From positions 1-9,119 of the forward strand of contig JAGGTO010000075.1 of NCBI GenBank assembly GCA_021163705.1: a stretch of DNA of 9,119 nt, read 5' to 3'. Source of the stretch: Thermoplasmata archaeon. GTDB lineage: Archaea > Thermoplasmatota > Thermoplasmata > Thermoplasmatales > Aciduliprofundaceae. The position numbers were made by a program, and so were the translations under genes. Positions 7,100 through 9,119 of this stretch are shown piece after piece. Positions within the stretch are counted from its first letter, which is position 1. Each line of letters opens with the position of its first letter. Below the pieces are notes generated by a model. It did no database searches and was not told where the DNA came from. It saw only the letters and a program-made list of their open reading frames with translations.

Positions 7100-8329
7100 T
7101 TACTCACCATCCTCCTTCAAATGGTACTCTCCAGGAGGATAGAGTTTCTTCTCAATAGGGTCAGCGCTATCATAGCCTATATCATTTGTCATAACGCAAT
7201 TCTCCCAATACCCAGCCTCTTCATCCAGTCGGCAGGTCCACCTTCTTGTGGCTCTATAGACATCCATTTCTCTAATTTCTTCAACTCCTGGTATGGCTCT
7301 GATTTCTTTTCTCAGTTTATCAATGTCATTAATTTCGTTATATGCGGATAGAACTATGTCATAGCTAGCTTGTGTGAACTGCCATAAAGTCTCCCATACC
7401 GGATTCTTCGCTAGTGCATCAGCTATAGCGAACTTATTTTCAGTAGGCATTCCACGGTATAGCCTCACAAAAAAGTAATGCTTAGTTAATCCCAAACGTC
7501 TCCAGTTAGGAGTTATCAGAGGTATCATTATCGGTAGTTCCTCAACATAGCTCTTCATCTTTTTCTGAAGTTCTTCGGCCTTCAAACCAGAAATCTCAGC
7601 CAGCACCGAAAAATCAAAGAAATCCTCAACAGGCCGCTTCTTGTTCAGTGCACAGAAGATCTTCACATCAGTTTCATCCCAGTAGCTTTGGACTTTAGGT
7701 AACCGAGCAATTTCTTCATCTGACATGAAAAATTCTCTAGTGGTGCCTTTAGGTGCTCGCCACTGTGCTACCTTTTCCTCTCTCAAGTATCTGGCTACTG
7801 GACATATGCGCACACTCTCAACTTGAGGGAAAGCCTCAATTGGTTTTATGATTTCATTGATCAAGTTGTCAAGTATACCAATGTGATTTCCTCCAAAGAA
7901 GTCAAAATCTCCTTTTCCGACCATGGCTGTGCAAGTCTCATCTTGGTTTTGAATGTGGTCCAGTACCTCCTCTTTTTGCTCTGGAGTTGCTCCTTCTCGG
8001 AGCTTTACAACCCAGTAGTAGATAGACCAACCCATGATATAAGTATTGGGGTTCTGGACAAGCATTATGGTATGTTCATCTATCATTTTCTTAAGCCTTT
8101 TCTCTACTTCATCTTCGCTTATGCCTACTTCTTTTGCTAGGTATGCCAGATTGAAGACGTCCGGCCTTGTCTGATAACTGGACTTAGCAATGTTGTAACC
8201 GCCCAAGGTTGGGTCAGCTGCAAACTCAGCCACAAAAGGTTCTAAAGTTCCAAAAACACTTGGTGCTGTCCAATAGTTATGAAGATATCTCTGTAATTCT
8301 TCACTCCTTCCTTTTTTTGTATCTACCAT
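7100..8329 (-). CDS. Tandem Lrp/AsnC-like protein (two HTH + RAM-like units), putative regulator
   Basis: The 409-aa protein appears to be an internal duplication. Unit 1 has a helix-turn-helix-like segment at about 58-92 (LAYLAKEVGISEDEVEKRL) and an alpha/beta RAM-like segment at about 102-185, starting YYWVVKLREG and ending with a PQVESVRICPVAR strand. Unit 2 repeats this: HTH-like at about 222-270 (VLAEISGLKAEELQKKM), RAM-like at about 283-360, starting HYFFVRLYRG and ending IPGVEEIREMDVYRA. The layout suggests a ligand-sensing transcription factor, with the second unit diverged. Residues 362-409 form an extra tail with two Cys and many acidic residues and Tyr, which I do not recognise. 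No signal peptide or membrane segment is seen. The start has GGAGG 9 nt upstream. The gene is first in an operon with the acyl-CoA synthetase subunit, one base apart, so it may sense an acyl-CoA or organic acid; that is inference. A non-regulatory partner role cannot be excluded. Confidence 0.72.
   Translation of the reverse strand: MVDTKKGRSEELQRYLHNYWTAPSVFGTLEPFVAEFAADPTLGGYNIAKSSYQTRPDVFNLAYLAKEVGISEDEVEKRLKKMIDEHTIMLVQNPNTYIMGWSIYYWVVKLREGATPEQKEEVLDHIQNQDETCTAMVGKGDFDFFGGNHIGILDNLINEIIKPIEAFPQVESVRICPVARYLREEKVAQWRAPKGTTREFFMSDEEIARLPKVQSYWDETDVKIFCALNKKRPVEDFFDFSVLAEISGLKAEELQKKMKSYVEELPIMIPLITPNWRRLGLTKHYFFVRLYRGMPTENKFAIADALAKNPVWETLWQFTQASYDIVLSAYNEINDIDKLRKEIRAIPGVEEIREMDVYRATRRWTCRLDEEAGYWENCVMTNDIGYDSADPIEKKLYPPGEYHLKEDGE
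7104..7108 (-). promoter_or_regulatory. Ribosome-binding site favouring ATG 7098 for acdA
   Basis: The minus strand reads GGTGA here, 5 nt before ATG 7098-7096. The hppA gene shows the same GGTGA-to-ATG spacing. The stop codon of the upstream gene lies between site and start, so translational coupling is likely. Confidence 0.5.
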
Positions 8330-8353
8330 TACATCTCGCCTCCTCCTTGATAT

Positions 8354-8374
8354 GGGGTTTGAATATCAACCCCC
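8354..8374 (-). promoter_or_regulatory. Inverted repeat at the inferred 5' end of the Lrp-like/acdA transcript
   Basis: The arms GGGGTT and AACCCC, extended by GA/TC across one bulged T, flank an ATA loop. The inferred transcription start (about 8373) coincides with the upstream edge, so this could be an operator for the first gene product or a stem at the 5' end of the mRNA. It lies about 9 nt upstream of the GGAGG ribosome-binding region. Confidence 0.4.
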
Positions 8375-8394
8375 AGAAACTATAGCTGTTTAAC

Positions 8395-8403
8395 TATTTA
8401 AAA
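8395..8403 (-). promoter_or_regulatory. TATA box of the Lrp-like/acdA operon
   Basis: The minus strand reads TTTTAAATA, with a purine-rich BRE-like AAAAAG immediately upstream (8409-8404). The predicted start about 26 nt downstream is near 8373, giving a leader of about 44 nt before ATG 8329, with a hairpin and a GGAGG site. Confidence 0.5.
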
Positions 8404-8517
8404 CTTTTTGTTTCTCTTTGCTCTATCTCTAAATCAGTTCATAAATCAAACAAAGGGGAATAAATAGAAAAAGAGATTATCTAAGAATCTGGAGGATAGA
8501 TTTGCCAAAGAAATGAT

Positions 8518-8694
8518 TCAGTTATTTCTCTGTTCCAATTCGTTTAGATTACATGCAACAAGAAGCATGAAAAACTCACGCAACTTAATGAGATCTCTTA
8601 CCCCTTCTCATGAGTTCATACTCCTCTACCACCTCACTCTCAATTTCCTCATATTTTATGAGATTTTACTCTATTTCACTCCTATTTTCACCAT
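8518..8694 (-). pseudogene. Possible decayed small gene, function unknown
   Basis: Two adjacent minus-strand frames give protein-like peptides: an acidic KYEEIESEVVEEYELMRR (frame ending at TAA 8587-8585) and VRDLIKLREFFMLLVACN (frame ending at TGA 8520-8518). They join smoothly if one G is removed from the GGGG at 8605-8602. Upstream, ATG 8694 with GAGGG about 7 nt before it gives MVKIGVK and then a stop. This fits a small gene broken by a frameshift and stop codons, but open stretches of this length also arise by chance in A/T-rich DNA. I cannot assign a family. Confidence 0.22.
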
Positions 8695-8718
8695 TTCATG
8701 TCCCTCATGAAGACTTCA
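8590..8718. repeat. Cluster of short perfect palindromes
   Basis: Within 129 nt there are GAGATCTC (8590-8597), CTCATGAG (8608-8615), CTCATA-TTT-TATGAG (8648-8662), TTCATG-5nt-CATGAA (8695-8711) and TGAAG-A-CTTCA (8708-8718). Several share a CTCAT/ATGAG core. Each stem is only 4-6 bp, so stable RNA hairpins are unlikely; dimeric protein binding sites or chance are the alternatives. Confidence 0.4.
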
Positions 8719-8834
8719 CGATTTGCTCAGATGCTTGGAGATGTTTTAAGCCTTCTATTTTAGATTTTCAAACTATTAAATTAGAAAGAAAAGAAAATTA
8801 TGGAGACCCTGTAATTTACTGTTTTCCCTGCACT

Positions 8835-8880
8835 TGGAAACTCTCTGGAAATTATTGGAATTCTAATGGGACTCTTGGAA
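8835..8880. repeat. Helically phased TGGAA direct repeat
   Basis: On the plus strand TGGAA starts at 8835, 8846, 8856 and 8876, with a one-mismatch copy TGGGA at 8867, so intervals are 11, 10, 11 and 9 nt. The array spans the last codons of the ThiE-like gene and the region just downstream. Flanking bases vary, so this is not a simple tandem duplication. Confidence 0.45.
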
Positions 8881-9119
8881 AAGTTTATGGATTTTATTAA
8901 GATTACGAAATTTCTGGAATTTTTCTATTATTTTCCTCATTTCCTGAGCGGCTTTTTTTACATCTTCCGCTCCAACTATTGCCGAAATCACAGCTATCCC
9001 ATCCACCCCAGTTCTTAGAACTTTTTCCACATTACTATGGTCTATCCCTCCTATGGCCACCACCGGGATCTTCACATTCCTCACAATTCTCTCAAGTTCA
9101 TCAAGACCCATGATTACGG
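8863..9119 (-). CDS. thiE: Thiamine-phosphate synthase-like protein, C-terminal part (cut by window edge)
   Basis: ThiE joins the hydroxymethylpyrimidine and thiazole phosphates to form thiamine monophosphate. Only the last 85 codons are present and the frame is open to the window edge, so the ATG at 9111 is internal. The visible stretch IPVVAIGGIDHSNVEKVL, then GVDGIAVISAIVGAEDV, matches the end of the TIM barrel, with the AIGGI and AVxSAI segments that bind the product phosphates. MGLDELERIV matches the strand-helix element before it. Family members usually end soon after the AAQEM helix; here about 20 further residues, rich in Lys, Phe and Asn, follow to the TAG at 8865-8863. The extension overlaps the phased TGGAA repeat. 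A TenI-type paralogue without synthase activity is possible, because the residues that distinguish it lie outside the window. Confidence 0.85.
   Translation of the reverse strand, partial: VIMGLDELERIVRNVKIPVVAIGGIDHSNVEKVLRTGVDGIAVISAIVGAEDVKKAAQEMRKIIEKFQKFRNLNKIHKLFQESH

Larger units (their letters stand above)
8330..8862. other. 533-nt intergenic region with no convincing intact gene
   Basis: The gap between the ThiE-like gene and the Lrp-like operon holds, in minus-strand order, a phased TGGAA repeat (8835-8880, running into the thiE end), a possible decayed small gene (8694-8518), several short perfect palindromes (8590-8718), the operon promoter and the leader hairpin. Open frames on the plus strand (8513-8710 and 8610-8900) are Ser/Phe/Leu-rich, lack well-placed ribosome-binding sites and look like antisense readings of A/G-rich sequence. 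I found no tRNA-like T-loop and no C/D-box pair. Confidence 0.6.

Noticed and set aside
8509..8529. AGAAAT...ATTTCT inverted repeat as a small RNA or terminator
   Set aside because: Only six A/T-rich pairs around a 9-nt loop and no adjacent T tract; too weak to call.
8513..8710. Plus-strand open frame of 65 codons
   Set aside because: GGAGG is 17 nt upstream of the ATG, too far for normal initiation, and the translation resembles no known protein.
8330..8862. tRNA, C/D-box RNA or CRISPR array in the intergenic region
   Set aside because: No T-loop GTTCRA core flanked by a stem, no RTGATGA/CTGA pair at proper spacing, and no 25-40 nt direct repeats with spacers.
8610..8900. Plus-strand open frame of 96 codons in the intergenic region
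   Set aside because: Ser/Phe/Tyr-rich translation, no well-placed ribosome-binding site, and it runs into the 3' end of the ThiE-like gene on the other strand.

Overview
The window looks like chromosomal DNA of a euryarchaeon, probably a thermophilic or acidophilic member of the Thermoplasmata; an Aciduliprofundum-like lineage is a guess from gene content and cannot be proved here. The archaeal signs are A/T-rich TATA boxes about 26 nt upstream of two start codons (leaderless transcripts), GGTGA/GGAGG ribosome-binding sites, oligo-T terminators, an AMMECR1-family protein, a tandem Lrp-like protein, an ADP-forming acyl-CoA synthetase subunit and a membrane pyrophosphatase. Every supported gene is on the minus strand, so transcription runs from high to low coordinates.

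Read in the direction of transcription: (1) 9119-8863 is the C-terminal end of a ThiE-like thiamine-phosphate synthase, cut by the window edge. (2) 8862-8330 is a 533-nt gap with a TGGAA repeat phased at about 10-11 bp, a group of short palindromes, a possible decayed small gene, and a promoter plus leader hairpin for the next operon. (3) 8329-5689 is a two-gene operon: a 409-aa protein made of two Lrp/AsnC-like units, then the alpha subunit of an ADP-forming acyl-CoA synthetase, ending in a strong T7-A-T7 terminator. (4) 5596-3539 is a membrane pyrophosphatase with its own promoter and terminator. (5) 3503-2052 is an MscS-type channel with a signal peptide and an extracytoplasmic Ig-like domain, apparently leaderless. 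(6) 2015 to the window start is a tightly packed operon of queE (deazaguanine synthesis for archaeosine), an AMMECR1-family gene and a dihydroorotase gene cut by the edge.

Two themes emerge. The centre concerns energy conservation: the acyl-CoA synthetase makes ATP from acyl-CoA thioesters, while the pyrophosphatase recovers energy from PPi as an ion gradient. The left end combines nucleotide and tRNA-base metabolism (pyrimidine synthesis, 7-deazaguanine) with a conserved protein of unknown role. No mobile element, CRISPR array, tRNA or rRNA gene was seen. The best candidates for new biology are the tandem Lrp-like protein coupled to the synthetase, the acidic pattern in the pyrophosphatase ion gate, and the unexplained structure in the 533-nt gap.
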